This document shows, one piece after another, positions 1-46,580 of a stretch of 64,000 nucleotides of DNA. The stretch lies in NCBI GenBank assembly GCA_030674185.1, contig CM060307.1:81079635-81143634 (forward strand). The letters are read 5' to 3'. The DNA is from Monoplex corrugatus (Eukaryota; Mollusca; Gastropoda; Littorinimorpha; Ranellidae). The translations under genes were made by a program, and so were the position numbers. How positions within the stretch are numbered: the first letter of the stretch is position 1; every line of letters begins with the position of its first letter. Below the pieces are notes generated by a model, which was not told where the DNA came from, ran no database searches, and was given only the letters and a program-made list of their open reading frames with translations.

Positions 1-2
1 TG

Positions 3-454
3 AAGGATCCAGTGTTCCAGCTGAAGATGGACATGGCTTTCCTGGCACAGCACTTATTTCATGCTCATTGGCAGACCAGCCAGTTTGACAAACTGAAGAA
101 AACAACCATTTCCTCGCACGACTGTCTGCATGGTCTTAGATTTTGCAGAAAATTTCACCTGCCTTTTTCAGGATGAAATTCAGGCAGCTCATTGGCACCA
201 TGAGCATCTCACGGTCCACCCAATTGTGTGCTATTATGCCTGCAAGGGATGCGAAAGTGACCAGGATAGTAAGTGTGGTACAAAATAATGAGACGATCAC
301 TGATATAAAAGTTTGATACCTTGAACTGAAATCGGGGTCAACTGACATGTATATTTGGTCAGACTCTGGAGAGTTTGGGCCTCTTCACATCAAGTGCTGG
401 AGAAAGTGGATTCTCCAACCCTGTTGCCTTCTGGGGGCATTGTGTTTTCTTTAA
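3..454 (+). pseudogene. Frameshifted relic of a repetitive hypothetical protein (transposon-like), in the CUL2 intron
   Basis: Three open stretches follow one another in different frames. Positions 3-173 contain MAFLAQHLFHAHWQ. Positions 130-288 start MVLDFAENFTC and contain QDEIQAAHWHHEH and VHPIVCYYAC. A third stretch from 323 contains MYIWSD and ends at 452-454. Read in series they resemble a multi-copy uncharacterised protein family of invertebrates and fish (an LDFAEN motif, then QDEIQ..HWHH, then a WSDG-like motif). I recognise that pattern only by eye. At least two frameshifts and a missing start make it a dead copy. It lies in the first coding intron of CUL2, on the opposite strand. 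The family name and any transposase role are unproven. Confidence 0.4.
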
Positions 455-1496
455 GACAGTGACTTGATGGTGGACAGTTTTGAACAGCCTCCCTGCATGT
501 GTGTTTGTGTGTGTGTGTGTAACCGAGATCTATCAATACAGAACATACTCTCAAGTCTTTTTTTTTTATCTTGAAGATAAGAATTTTGAGTTCATCTTTA
601 TATCATCTTTAAAGGTTAAGGTTAAAGGTCCCATGGTCAATATGGCCGGTGAACTGTTAAAGATTATCTTTACATGAAGCAAATTAAACAAGTGATAGGC
701 ATGTCTGTGTACTTATGTGGTACTTGAAACAGAGAACTGTGTTCTTCAGCCTGTTTGGTTCCCGTGTTACAAAAGTAATGTTTTTATGGACTTATCCAGC
801 TCCAGTCACATTCATTGTCTGATCTAAAAGTCAGGTAAAAGTCAGCAATAAGTTTGGTATTCTACAGTTTTTTCCCTGCAATGTAAATGTTCAAAAGCAT
901 CTGATAGTTGTTGTTTGTCACTACATTGTGTTTGTTTCATTTATTCATTTATTTACATATGAAAGGGAACTATTTCTGTTTGTTTGTTATATGACATGAT
1001 ACTGAGCTCAATAAATCAATGGAAATCTTATTTAGAGTGGATTTATTGATCACACTGGATGCTGTTTGGTTTCTGGTTACGCGAGTAATGTACGTGCATC
1101 TTGCTACATTTGACCCCCTATATACAAAATATCTGACAAAGAACAATCTTTTTTTTTGTGGCTTAATTGCAGAGTTTACATACTGTACTTTACAAAACTG
1201 TCAAGTATTTCAGATTTGAAGCACTTTTATTTTTGTCTGTGTATGTCCCACTTCTGGTACACCTTTTCTGAGAATGAGCCATATAATGATATATCAAAAG
1301 AAAAAATGCAAAGACCTATCAAGTAAAAATGCAAACAAAAACTTATAAAGTGATATGCCATCATGGACAAAGACATAATGCCTGTGCCTTCAAAAACTTC
1401 CATACTGAGTCAAGGTCCAGTTCATGTGCCCTTAAAATCAAGAAAACACTATAAAGTAAAGATTATTCACAGTTCACATTTCTTTTAAAAGGATAC
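289..1496. other. CUL2 intron 1 (part), no coding sequence beyond the relic
   Basis: After the relic at 3-454 the rest is AT-rich intronic DNA with a short (GT)n near 505. I found no cullin exon on the minus strand; the residues expected after WNERF are absent, so the next exon lies outside the window. Confidence 0.6.
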
Positions 1497-1683
1497 CTAA
1501 ATCGTTCATTCCAGGTGCCACGTTCCACAGTATCACAGGTAATCACACCTTGAATGGTCTTTCGAAGTTCAGGCCATATTTTCTCAAATTCGACGCGTCT
1601 TGGTCTGAGCGACATTTTGTCTTTAGCAACCACCAATGCCTCTGTGAAAAGGTGTCACGCTCAGATGCCGAGACGTCTGGCAG
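1497..1683 (-). CDS. CUL2: CUL2 (cullin-2) first coding exon; gene continues to the left
   Basis: On the minus strand the ATG is at 1615-1613 and the exon runs to 1497: 39 codons plus two bases, then a donor reading AG|GTATCC at 1496. The product begins MSLRPRRVEFEKIW and ends VERGTWNERF. This matches the cullin-2 N-terminus (MSLKPR..VDFD..W...ERATWNDRF in vertebrates), and the split codon (AG plus the next base) fits the Arg/Ser that follows in the family. Upstream, a TTTCCAG acceptor (AG at 1685-1684) makes 1616-1683 5' UTR, so a further non-coding exon is expected. Cullin-2 is the scaffold of the CRL2 ubiquitin ligases. Its N-terminal helices bind the elongin B/C-VHL-box adaptor and its C-terminus binds RBX1. 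Only the first 39 residues are in this window; I found no second coding exon between 1 and 1496. Identification is firm despite the short length. Confidence 0.88.
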
Positions 1684-1980
1684 CTGGAAATGAAAGCACT
1701 GGAAAATCTCACACTCACTGGCAATGATAGTAGTGTTGATTTTTGTCAGTTGATGGAAGTGCAGCTGAAGAAATCTCGTTATTTCAAGACTGAAGTTTGC
1801 ACAGCCTTCAACACTGACATGTTGATAATGATGAAGTTCTGTTACTATCAGGTGCAGCAAACAACTGGAAAAAAAAAGAAAAATCAGTGACCTTAAACAA
1901 CGCTGATTGTTTGTTTTTTTGCTCATGGACTTTAATGTAATTCACAACTTTCCCTATTTTATACATCATCACTGACATTT

Positions 1981-2165
1981 ATGAGTGAAAAATACATACA
2001 CACGCACGCATGCACACGCATACACACACAAACACGCACGCACGCACATGCATACAGTGATACACACACAAACACGCACACACACACACACACGCGTGCG
2101 CGCACACACACACACACACACACATGCCCACACATGCATACACACACACACACACGCACAGCATA
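1981..2165. repeat. (CA)n-rich microsatellite
   Basis: Imperfect CA/CG dinucleotide tract with CACGCA and CATGCA variants. Open frames on both strands here are low-complexity artefacts. Confidence 0.9.
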
Positions 2166-3225
2166 TCATTGCCAGCATTACATTAATGAGGATGCAGAGT
2201 TGCTAAAATAGTTTTCAACAGCATTTGTTAGAATCTAGCACAATATACTGAACACTGTGTTGTACACAGGCTTGAAATAGATTAAAATTTTCTACTAGCC
2301 CACCGGGCTAGTGGATTTTAAGATCTACTAGCCCGCAGATATTTTGACTAGCCTGACATGTTGCCCCAAAAAGTAGCAAAATTCTCTTTATGATGATGAC
2401 TTAAAATATTCAGCAGAATAAGCTATTGTTACAATAAAGGTGATAAAAATTTCTTCTGCAGACTTTATCGGGGTGGGAAGAGGTGAACATTGGGAGATCT
2501 AGCGATAACACGTAGACAGAAAAGGCAGATGATTGATCTCAAAGTTTACATGGCCGGTCTCTGTGTAAGTTAGGGACAGTTTTTTAGTTTATTTTAGTGC
2601 AACTGATCATCTGTTACGTTTTGCAAATTACTTCATCATTATCCTGTAATATTTTTCCCCTTTCATAATTTCAATCACTTACCTTAAAAGTGTGAGTGTA
2701 TGTGAGGGAGAGAAAGAGACAGAGTATGAAACCATTAAAAAAAAAAAGAAAAAAAAGAAAGAGAGAGGGAGAGAGTGTGTATACATATGCGTGTGTAGCA
2801 CATGCGTAACTCAGTGAGAAATGTTGGAACTGGTGAGACTTGGTAAGTATGTTCATTAAATAAAAGCAAGTCTAGCAGAACAATTGGCAGTTTTATACAC
2901 AAAGATGGTTAGTTTAAAGCTTTTTGAAGAAACCATTTTGTTTCCATTGAATCACCAGCCACACCTATCTGTCGGCTAGATCTATAGTGGTACTGAACAA
3001 CGTATGTTGGCTTTTGTTGATCGGTTGATGTGTGTGTGTTTTGTTTTGATTTGTTGTATGTCTAATTTTGTTTGGTTTTCGTTTTTTCTTTTTTTAATTT
3101 CTGTTTGTTGTCATTGTATAAGTATATATCTGTGCTTTTATCGTCATTCAAAATACTGATTATAAAAGTATATCTGTGTTTTTATCGTCATTCAAAATAC
3201 TGATTATAATTTTATGTACAACTAT

Positions 3226-3327
3226 TGCATGCACACACAACACACACACCACACACACACTGCATGCAAACTAGCACACCACACACATACACACACATAC
3301 ACACCGCACGCACACACACACACACAC

Positions 3328-3411
<84 letters not shown>

Positions 3412-3530
3412 CTTACACACACACACACACGCACGCACACAGCACACAGCAACACACATGCACGCACGACACGTACACACACACCACCACACTACACACA
3501 CACACAAACACACACACACACACGCATGCA
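3226..3530. repeat. (CA)n microsatellite
   Basis: About 300 bp of mostly CA dinucleotide with occasional CCA, ATG and TTA interruptions. Long His/Thr and Cys/Val open frames on both strands are artefacts of the repeat. Confidence 0.95.
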
Positions 3531-3744
3531 CAAACGCAGCAAATATAACACAGTATGCCTCTTTATTCATATGAAAAATCTGTTATTTTTTAATACATAA
3601 GTCAGTGTTAAAATTATAATATTCTGTGGTTTCTTATGTGTCTTCTTACTTGTATAGCTTTAATGTTTGTTGTTATCTTATTCAAGTTACTGTGTATGTA
3701 ATTGTGAACATTTTTAATCACCATTTGCCTTTTTTGTGAAATGT

Positions 3745-3815
3745 AAAGCGCTGGTGAGCATGTTTTTATATATGGAATATGCGCTATACAAATAAACATT
3801 ATTATTATATTATTA
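3745..3815 (+). mobile_element. 3' tail of a CR1/L2-type LINE or dependent SINE
   Basis: The segment contains AAAGCGCTGG, then GCGCTATACAAATAAA followed by an ATT-rich tail. The same GCGCTATA-TAAATA plus ATT-repeat ending occurs on the minus strand at the end of the LINE at 60088 and again at 63556. This is the terminal signature of that LINE group. Confidence 0.6.
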
Positions 3816-3851
3816 TCTCTTTAGTGTGTACGTGTGCACACGTGCATGCGT

Positions 3852-3852
3852 G

Positions 3853-3891
<39 letters not shown>

Positions 3892-3910
3892 GTGTGTGTG
3901 TGTGTGTGTT
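3852..3910. repeat. (GT)n microsatellite
   Basis: Nearly pure GT run with a single TTG interruption. Confidence 0.9.
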
Positions 3911-5726
3911 GTTGACTTCCGTAGTTCAGTGTGAAGTTAAACACTTTAAAAATATTTAATCCACTCTAACTGAAATACATGTCCTGAGAGACAAGTGAAG
4001 ATAATGAAAAAAAAAAATCATCAAGTAGCGCCTATGCCTATTCTAAACTAGTTTGTTTGATGGAATCATCTTATCAAATATTGCATCAATTTTGCTCGTG
4101 TCTCTCGAATTTCCATGCCAACAGCATACACATTCTCTTCCCCTCCCCATCCCTTGATCTCGATAAGTCATATGTTGCATTATCTTTCTGGTTTCCATAC
4201 TTAGTCTTAAGTAGAAGCTTCTAGTTGTTCGAATAAAACTGGGCGAAAGATCGCTGATCTGTAAACACTCGATCGTATCACACCGAGTCCGACTCCCTTC
4301 ACTGACAGGCCTACTGGAAGCAAGAGTTGTCTTTCCCTAGCTAGCCTCGTTTTCGCGCGAATGTTGGCAGACTCGATCATTGCAGACGAAATAAGTCAGC
4401 AGATCGGAAATTTGAAAAATCGAAATAATTGTAATGGCAGGGGTCAGAATTGTCACTTGCCCAACGGAAAAGTAGTTTTTGATTTTGACTTGCCCGACAT
4501 GTTTTTTACTTGCCTCGGGCGACCCGGCAAGTGAATTTTGCCAGCCCTGGTACACATTGTGTAGATGCAGAACAGTTGTATCACTATTAGTACTGAGCAC
4601 CTGTTTGTTGTAGGGAAGACTATATATATGTACAGCAAGCTTGGCCTTTGCCGCTTTGGGGAACAACACCTAGTTCATACAAAGAAAAGTTCATTGTGTG
4701 CAAAAGCAGACTCTGTTCGTTAAAGACAGTATTTTACAAGAGTGAAAGAGAAGGAAGTGGGAAGGGGGAAAAAAGACTGGAAATTCACTGCAGGCAGGTT
4801 TGTTATAGGTGGACTCCACTGTACATGTTTGGCTATTTATATTCTTACCACATTGGCCTCTGTCTCGGCCTGATTTCAGCAGTTAATTACTAAATTAGTA
4901 ATAATTATTAATACTGACATGAACTGAAAGCAGCCTAAACAGGGCCCATGGTCCCGCTCCCACAGTCCAGTCCCAGCACCCCCTTTGCACATGCATGTGT
5001 TGGTGAAAGTCCAATTCCCATGCTTCTGAAGCCCCCACCAAAATGCAGTCCACACACAGAACCATAGCAACCTTCACTGGGGACAGGCAGGTGGGGGTTC
5101 GAGTATAACGCAATAAGTATACATAGTCAAAATGTATTAAGGTAAAAATACAAGCCGACTGAACCACGTCAGACTCTTCTTAGCTGAATTGAAAAATTGG
5201 AAGGAGCTGCCATGCTCCAAAAATGGGAAAACAAATCAGACAAGATAACACAATGAAAGGAGCCTGGCTATACCAGGACATGCTAAGATCAAGCATAGAA
5301 AAGAGCAAGACAGGATATTTCGTAGCTGGTCTATTCATGATGGTGGCAGCCTGAAGAATGACTGGAAGAAGGCTTTTACCACACCAGCATATGTGTAAGT
5401 ATGGAAGAAGCTGGACCGTAGGGCCCTGCATGGTCTGTGATTGGTTCATAGATCTTTGTATTATCATTACTAGATTCTGTCAGTGTAACGTAAGTATTAT
5501 TTCATTAGCTGCTGAAATCAGGCCAAGAGAGGCGACCTACTGGCACTATAGGCTAATGTTAACAGTCTGACTTGGCATGGGAGGATGAGAAATTATATAA
5601 TTACCATCACTGAAAATAGCACATCTGTAAAGTGTAATTCAGCAAAATCTTTCATCCAGTCCAGAAATCAGTCACATGTTTTAACCCTGACTCCACACCC
5701 TAGGCCTATCTCCCAACTGCAAAAAC

Positions 5727-5865
5727 TTAACCCTTTGGGCGTAGTTTGGCTTCCTCATCCTATCCACCAGCTTAGCACATGGGAATCAAAGGGTGCAGTT
5801 TTTGCTTCAGTAGTATGGTTGACGATGCAAGATGCTGGTAGACAGGGTGCGGGAGTCAACAGGTT
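5727..5865. mobile_element. TTAA-flanked hairpin MITE copy (piggyBac-like)
   Basis: It begins TTAACCCTTTG, contains TCCTATCCACCAGC, and closes with GCTGGTAGACAGGGTG, GGGAGTC and AGGTTAA. The ends are imperfect inverted repeats bounded by TTAA. At least four related copies lie elsewhere in the window (6016, 10863, 52622, 58474). TTAA targets with CCC-type ends are characteristic of piggyBac-superfamily elements. Confidence 0.6.
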
Positions 5866-6015
5866 AATCAAGTTCTGTGCTATACTCGACAAAGTGCAAT
5901 ATATCGCACTAACAAAGTTCTCAGTATTACTTAGAAACACAACAAGCCCATTTTGCCACAATGATCCTTTTATATATAATCATTAATATATATCATTATC
6001 AGCATGATCCTAACT

Positions 6016-6160
6016 TTAACCCTTTGACTCCCTCACCCTAGGCACCAGCTTCTTGCATGAAGCTGATGGATAGGGAAAGAGAATCAAAGGGTTGAGATTT
6101 TGCTTTGCTAGCATCATAAGCATGGTTGTCAATACACACTGCTGATAGACGGTGCAGGCT
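6016..6160. mobile_element. TTAA-type hairpin MITE copy
   Basis: It starts TTAACCCTTTGACTCC, passes through an inverted pair around CAGCTTCTTGCATGAAGCTG, and returns with ATCAAAGGGTTGAG near 6083-6096. It then runs into the GCTTTGCTAGCATCAT segment that is also seen in the copies at 10863 and 52622. Confidence 0.6.
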
Positions 6161-6599
6161 AAAACAAACAGAAACAAAGCGGCAAACAACATGGCCTTTA
6201 AAACAAGCTCTAAAGACTAAAGGAAAACTTTTGATCATTGACTGAATCACTAATTGAGGGGAGAAAAGGTCTTGCTTTGCCAATTCAGTTATAGTGATAC
6301 TGATATACAGATAAAAATTTTCATTTGATTTCATGAAAAAACATGAAAAAGAACGAAATAAATAAATGCGAGGGCACTGGTGATCACAGTGATAAGGTTC
6401 AGAATCCGGGAATGTTTGAACTATTGAGTCTATAACTCTATTCAACTAAGCGTCTAAGGTCTGACCACTTCACGACTTCTAGATTGTAAAACAATCAATT
6501 CCATGACTACGACTTGTCACTGAGATACATCACAGATATGATGTGCCCGCAGAACTATGTGTATCATTGCTGACAACAGAACAAAAAATTAATACTAAC

Positions 6600-6700
6600 C
6601 TTTGCTTTCGTCACTCGATGCCTTCAGAATTCTTCCATGCAAGACCTCACAAATGAACACGCCGCCATATTAAAACTACCGCGTGAAGAGATACTACGAG
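6600..6700 (-). other. CUL2: Probable non-coding first exon of CUL2 (donor at 6599)
   Basis: On the minus strand a good donor, AAAG|GTTAGTATT, ends a GC-richer block at 6600. The block contains AATATGGCGGCG, an ATG in Kozak-like YY1-type context typical of animal 5' ends. The short frame from that ATG stops after 14 codons, so I treat the exon as untranslated or as carrying a small indel. It would splice to the acceptor at 1684. The 5' boundary is not defined. Confidence 0.35.
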
Positions 6701-6830
6701 ATTTTAGACAACCAAAGCCTCGATTGTGAATTGGGCTAGAAGCTTCCTGTGCGGCTTGGAAACCGAACGTGACAGAGTATACTTTCAGCATAGTTGGTAT
6801 GCAGTGTTTCCACTGTAATTATTTTAATAA
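6600..6830. promoter_or_regulatory. Probable bidirectional promoter of CUL2 (-) and SPAG1 (+)
   Basis: This is the only GC- and CpG-richer, low-repeat island between the head-to-head genes. It contains GCCGCCATATT (YY1-like on one strand, ATGGCGGC on the other), a minus-strand donor at 6599, and possible plus-strand donors such as GTTG|GTATGC near 6799. No TATA box is obvious. SPAG1 coding exon 1 has an acceptor directly upstream, so a plus-strand UTR exon must lie 5' of 9103. Assignment is inferred. Confidence 0.35.
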
Positions 6831-8589
6831 ATTAAGGATATTTTAATCGAAACTGTCATTGGTATATGTATATTGTGTTTCTGGAAATCTGTGAAGCATT
6901 TATTTCTGTAAGTCCCGTACTTCATCAATGATCAAATAATCTAATAATGTAGATTGTTTGATTGTAGAACATCATGTCTGATGTAGATCATCATCATGTC
7001 GACATGATCATGATCGTGGTCATTTTGTTATTGAACATTCAGGCGTTCATGGCCTCGTTGGAATCCTGTTCACTGTCGAGTCTTTTTCCCTAATACTGTC
7101 GCATGCGTGGTGTGCTGCTCTGTCTGCTTGTTGCACGCTTGGTTGTAAAGGATTGGTTATTTGTACTAAATGGTAGGCTTGCCCAGTGCCGGCAGTGAGC
7201 ATCAAGCTCTGACTTGAAGGACTCGAGAAGTATATATAGTTGTGGCGGTAACCACCCAGTCTGGGAGGCTGAACCGGGAGTTACTGACTCGTTCTGTAAA
7301 GAAGTTCAATCAGACTTTCACTAGTTTCAGCCTTCCATGTGTTATATTTATAGTTATAATATTACGCTTTCCTTTATTGTTACAAGGCCAATAGGGCCTG
7401 TGTCGTTAAATCAGTGTGCATTAGTGTAAGTAAGGTTTAGTAATATGATTCATATCATAATCATGACCGGTTATCCAGTTTTGTAAGTGTAAAGTAAATT
7501 GGTTTTGCATTGATGAAGTTAAAGTTTTGGTTTTGCATTGATGAAGTTAAAGTTTCATTTATACAAATGAAAGTTATCTTGCTGAACACAAATTTTTTTT
7601 TATGAACCTCTTCAGTGCCTTGATGTATCATGCTATAGGGTGCAAAAAAATGCCCCATGACGCCTTTATTCGTCATTGTCATTTCATGATTTTTCCTATC
7701 TCCAATTTTAGACAGGGGGTTTCCCGTTTGCTCCAATCAGAAAGTGTGTTGTATCAGCTTCAATTATTCATAAGCTTTAGAGTGATATATCTCAATGGGC
7801 ATTGGTCAGACTTCACGGTCAAGAGACCCACCCACCTTCAGTCTCCTCAACCTTTCAAAATGGCAGATGACAAACTACACCCAGGCCCAAGCTCAAGAAA
7901 AAGAAAGCATAAAGCCAAGGATTTTTATCTGATTTTTACACGAAAGATCCTAATTAAGTTTTAGAAATGCTAAAAACTAAGATAAAGAATTTATGAACAT
8001 GTATGGCGAAGCATTGTCAGATGATTGTCTGGAGAGGAAGATGACGGCGATGGAATGCAGTGTAGTTCTGTGTCAACATCACTCGGACTGTATAAGAGAA
8101 CGCTGATAGAGAGGAAAGAGCAGAATTAGATACAGAATATGAGGGTATTAATGACCCAGATTACTAGCTAGGTGACAGACAGGCCAGTGAATCAAGTCAA
8201 ATGAGGGAAAATGAAGAAGAGATACAACAACCGACGTCGGAGAGCACCAACAGTGACACAGCTCGGAGTCGGAGAGCTAGGCTCGGCACTTGCACCGACA
8301 CACGTCTACATGTAGTCTGCGCATTGGTAGCTCAGCAGGCCGAGCGAGAGGACGGGGCAGAGATGGGTGTGATAACCTATTGTCTTGTACAGTACTTCGC
8401 TGACTGACCATTTAGGTTGTGTGCACGTGTAATCTGCCCAGTGTGAAGTGGGTCGTGGCAGTGTGTGTGTGTGCATGCATTTCTGTCTTTTGTGTATGTA
8501 TATATGTGTGTGTGTGTGTGTGTGATACTAGTACTAGTAATAGATGTTGATTATACTTAGGTGTATGTGTGATGTGTTTGTGCCTTTCT

Positions 8590-8602
8590 TTTTTGTGTGT
8601 GT

Positions 8603-8634
<32 letters not shown>

Positions 8635-8670
8635 AGTAAGTGAGTGAGTGAGAGAGAGAAGAAGAGAGAG

Positions 8671-8717
<47 letters not shown>

Positions 8718-8720
8718 TGC
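8590..8720. repeat. (GT)n/(GA)n compound microsatellite
   Basis: A GT run to about 8630, GAGT and GA repeats to 8675, then a long GT run to about 8716. Confidence 0.9.
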
Positions 8721-8849
8721 TTATCTTTAGGACTTTTAGGTGTTACTACAGGCATGCTGTGACATATAATCACAAAATGCAGGGAAACAAAATAATTTTC
8801 AACCTCATAGTCATAGGCCATGTACTATGATTACATTAGATAGAATAAA

Positions 8850-9032
8850 GTTAAAACTATCATAAATGAAAAGTGTGTTCAATTCCCTTTCAGAAAAACA
8901 TAGGTTTTATATGCTTTCCTTCAGTAGTTTTCATGCTAGAATTTTTTCTTAAATATTACCCTCTGCAACCAAAAAACCCTTGGCAAATAGTTGTCACTAA
9001 GCATAAAATAGGCTTGGCAGTGAAGGGGTTAA
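8850..9032 (+). repeat. Dispersed repeat copy 1, ending at TTAA
   Basis: It starts TAAAACTATCATAAATG, includes CATGCTAGAATTTTTT and ends CAGTGAAGGGGTTAA. A second copy in the same orientation is at 12461-12640. It forms the right end of the element at 7603-9032. Confidence 0.7.
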
Positions 9033-9119
9033 ACAAAGATTATGTGTGTGTTGACTGTTGTATTCAAATGAAATACACTGCTCATTTTTTGTTTGCTTTC
9101 AGTATTGTGTTTCAGCATC

Positions 9120-44226
<35,107 letters not shown>

Positions 44227-44547
44227 TCCTTAGTGGTGTCTTATCACTTTGTGTGTTCAGTACGAAGAAAAGAATACATGGTCATCTTCATGTTCTGTCC
44301 ATCCAAATGATGATAATAATTTCAATTGTATAGTGTGTGTGAACAGTCTGTGTCACAAGCATGCTTGTTGCTTTTTACAGGAATAGAACATATAAAAAAA
44401 AGTCATATGATATAAATTAACATAAGTATTCATGGACATATAAGTGGTGCTTGTGCGCCTATTTATACACACACATGCTTGCGTGCGCACACACAGTCAC
44501 AAGCACGCACGCACATGCACACGCACATGCACATGCACACACACACA

Positions 44548-44585
<38 letters not shown>

Positions 44586-45590
44586 GGGATTGCTGAACTA
44601 GGGTATACTTTGTTAGGCATGTGACCCTTGACCCAAGTTGTCATTATCTCCATCTCCACACACACCTGGACACAAACACAGACACACATACACAGGATGT
44701 TAAAAACGAAATAAAACAAAAACAAGTTAGGATACATTCAGCCTGTTAGGTGTGTTACTCCTGACCCAAATTGTCTTCCTGTCTTACACTCGCATATGCA
44801 TGGATACACACACACACGCACACAGAGGATGTTGAGCTAGAGTGCAATCAACCTGTTAAGTGTCTGATCCCTAACTCATTCAAAGCAAGCTAAAAATGAC
44901 CTATGACCTCCATAGTTACGTGAAATGCAGTATTTTGACAGTTAAAAAGAAAAATTCTACCGACAAGACACTTCAAACATAGGTACAAAGTAATATATTC
45001 TTGAGAAAGAGCAGAGTTTCAACAGTCCAAATAACAGAACAGAAAAGTAAATGCATTAGCTTGCTTGATGAAGGCAACACTCCAGTATCCATACCAAAAA
45101 ACTAAATCACAAAAAACTTCCTTTAGTCAAGGTGAGTGATAGTAGGATAACCTCATTCACACTTTCATCACCAGTTTCACCCCAAAATCATCGTTTTGCA
45201 GACAAAAATTCTTGATGTGATTCAAAGAAAGATTCTTTAACTGATTTTGATGCATTGCCATGGTCTAATCCTTCTTCAGTTCTTCAGACACGGAAATCTA
45301 TTGTGTCAGAAATCTTTTTCCTGTTCAAGTTACTTTGGAAAACTTGAGATAGTGTATGTCAAGCTATGTTTTATGGGAGACAACGGACTTATACAGCGAA
45401 ATGATTGCTCTACGCATCTGATGATAGTTCCCATTATCTGCAAGGTAGCAAATATCACAATTAATCTTACTATGCACGCATCAGGAGATGTGCATCATCA
45501 TGACCAGTGATGTCAGTATGTTCATCAGGTGATGCACTTTGCTTTGAATGAGTTAACCCAGGTTGTTATCCTCTCTCTCACCTACACACG

Positions 45591-45639
<49 letters not shown>

Positions 45640-45735
45640 CACAGAAGATGCTGAGCTAGGGTACACTCAGCCTTTTGGGCATGTGATACTTTAGTCAAGC
45701 TGTCATCATCTCTCCACCTGGTCATCATCTTTCCA
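44586..45735. repeat. Tandem module with (CA)n, about four copies
   Basis: Copies begin near 44586, 44694, 44827 and 45647 with GGATGTTGAGCTAG-like sequence. Each continues with a CAGCCTGTTAGG-like stretch, TGACCC(A)AG/AATTGTC and a CA tract. The third copy is split by the MITE at 44875-45552. Confidence 0.7.
44875..45552. mobile_element. TTAA MITE inserted in the 3' UTR tandem module
   Basis: The left end is CTCATTCAAAGCAAGC and the right end GCTTTGAATGAG (complementary), flanked by CTAA on the left and TTAA on the right. Removing it joins TGATCC(C)TTAA to CCCAGGTTG, which lines up with the uninterrupted copy at 44750 (TACTCCTGACCCAAATTGTC). No protein is encoded. Confidence 0.7.
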
Positions 45736-46580
45736 GTCAGATGGCTTGTCCTGGTCATGAGCACAGGGCTGTCAAACTCCTGAGAGCTCCTCCGCCCTGA
45801 CCATTGACTGATTACATCAGAGTACAAAGATGCCATCTTGCGCAATTTCTTCCCCGTATGCAAAGATCTTTGTTTTTTTGTCAAAGCATTATCTAAATGA
45901 AACATGATTACCATATTTCTTGCAAAGAAAAAAGATTATTATTTCATGTTCGACACAGAAGTGATTGCAGGGCATGCTGTTTGCATATTCAAGGGTTTTT
46001 AACATACAGAACTACAAACCTATGTCATCAGTGCAACTCTTGAGCAGATATGGACTAGAAAGAGTGCAGACATGCTGTCCTGAACAAACTTTGACATTTA
46101 CAATTCAGTTTGGGAAGGGGGTTGTACATTATCATCAGCGTAGACCCGTTTGTCAGCATGAAAAGATTAGGTATTTCAATACTACTGTTACTTGTGTTGC
46201 CTTTCTTAGTTATCAGTCCCTCTTGAATGCCACTTACTCTTACCCATCCCTTCCATGATAATGTTGAGGTTCATCTATACAGGTAACAGCATTATTGGGG
46301 TTATTTCTGGTTAAGCTCGTTGACCATAGACTGAAAGAGTGCCTGAAAAATGGGTTTGCCATAATGTCGATGAACAAAATGTATTAAATGAGTATTAAGT
46401 GTTGCAGCATTAGAAATGAAAGCCTTTGTTTCTTTTTGTTTTGGATGTGCTGTTTTGTTTGTTTTGATTTGTTTTTAACTTGCTCAGTCTGTGTAATGGC
46501 GAGTTTGGCAGCAGCATTCTGTGCTGGAGACTTTCCATGGACACTGTCTTGTCCAAATAAATTTTGTCTTTTACACTGAA

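Larger units (their letters stand above)
1684..6599. other. Non-coding stretch, probable CUL2 5' UTR intron
   Basis: Between the CUL2 coding exon and the probable promoter zone I see only repeats. They are CA/GT tracts at 1981-2165, 3226-3530 and 3852-3910, a LINE-like 3' tail at 3745-3815, a dispersed motif with TAGCCC/TTGCCC repeats at 2280-2360 and 4450-4550, and TTAA-type hairpin elements at 5727-5865 and 6016-6160. No exon is supported on either strand. Confidence 0.55.
7603..9032 (+). mobile_element. Degenerate piggyBac-like element with TTAA end
   Basis: The left end reads ACCTCTTCAGTGCC (near 7605). The right end reads GGCAGTGAAGGGGTTAA (to 9032). Their reverse complements agree at most positions, and the right end abuts TTAA. 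Inside, an ATG at 7860 opens MADDKLHPGPSSRKRKHK and soon stops. Further on, 8201-8407 gives a Glu/Ser/Thr-rich peptide (MRENEEEIQQPTSES), similar in character to piggyBac transposase N-termini. No catalytic domain remains. A GT/GA microsatellite sits at 8590-8720. The element lies in the SPAG1 5' region, just upstream of coding exon 1. Confidence 0.45.
44227..46580 (+). other. SPAG1: SPAG1 3' UTR (probable extent)
   Basis: From the TGA, the best polyadenylation site is AATAAA at 46556-46561, followed by a GT-rich stretch (TGTATGTTTTGTTGGTTGGG, 46586 onward) as expected of a downstream element. A weaker AATAAA is at 44710-44715. The UTR contains a tandem CA-bearing module at 44586-45735 and a MITE at 44875-45552. 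Confidence 0.45.

Noticed and set aside
1543..1926. 127-codon minus-strand frame across the CUL2 exon
   Set aside because: It is out of frame with the cullin-2 ATG at 1615 and runs through the acceptor at 1684. The cullin reading in the other frame is far better.
3212..3600. Long His/Thr and Cys/Val open frames
   Set aside because: They are translations of (CA)n/(GT)n microsatellite and exist on both strands in several frames. The same applies at 1959-2211, 28792-29227, 38236-38648, 50334-50664, 51877-52621, 60069-60364 and 63536-63935.
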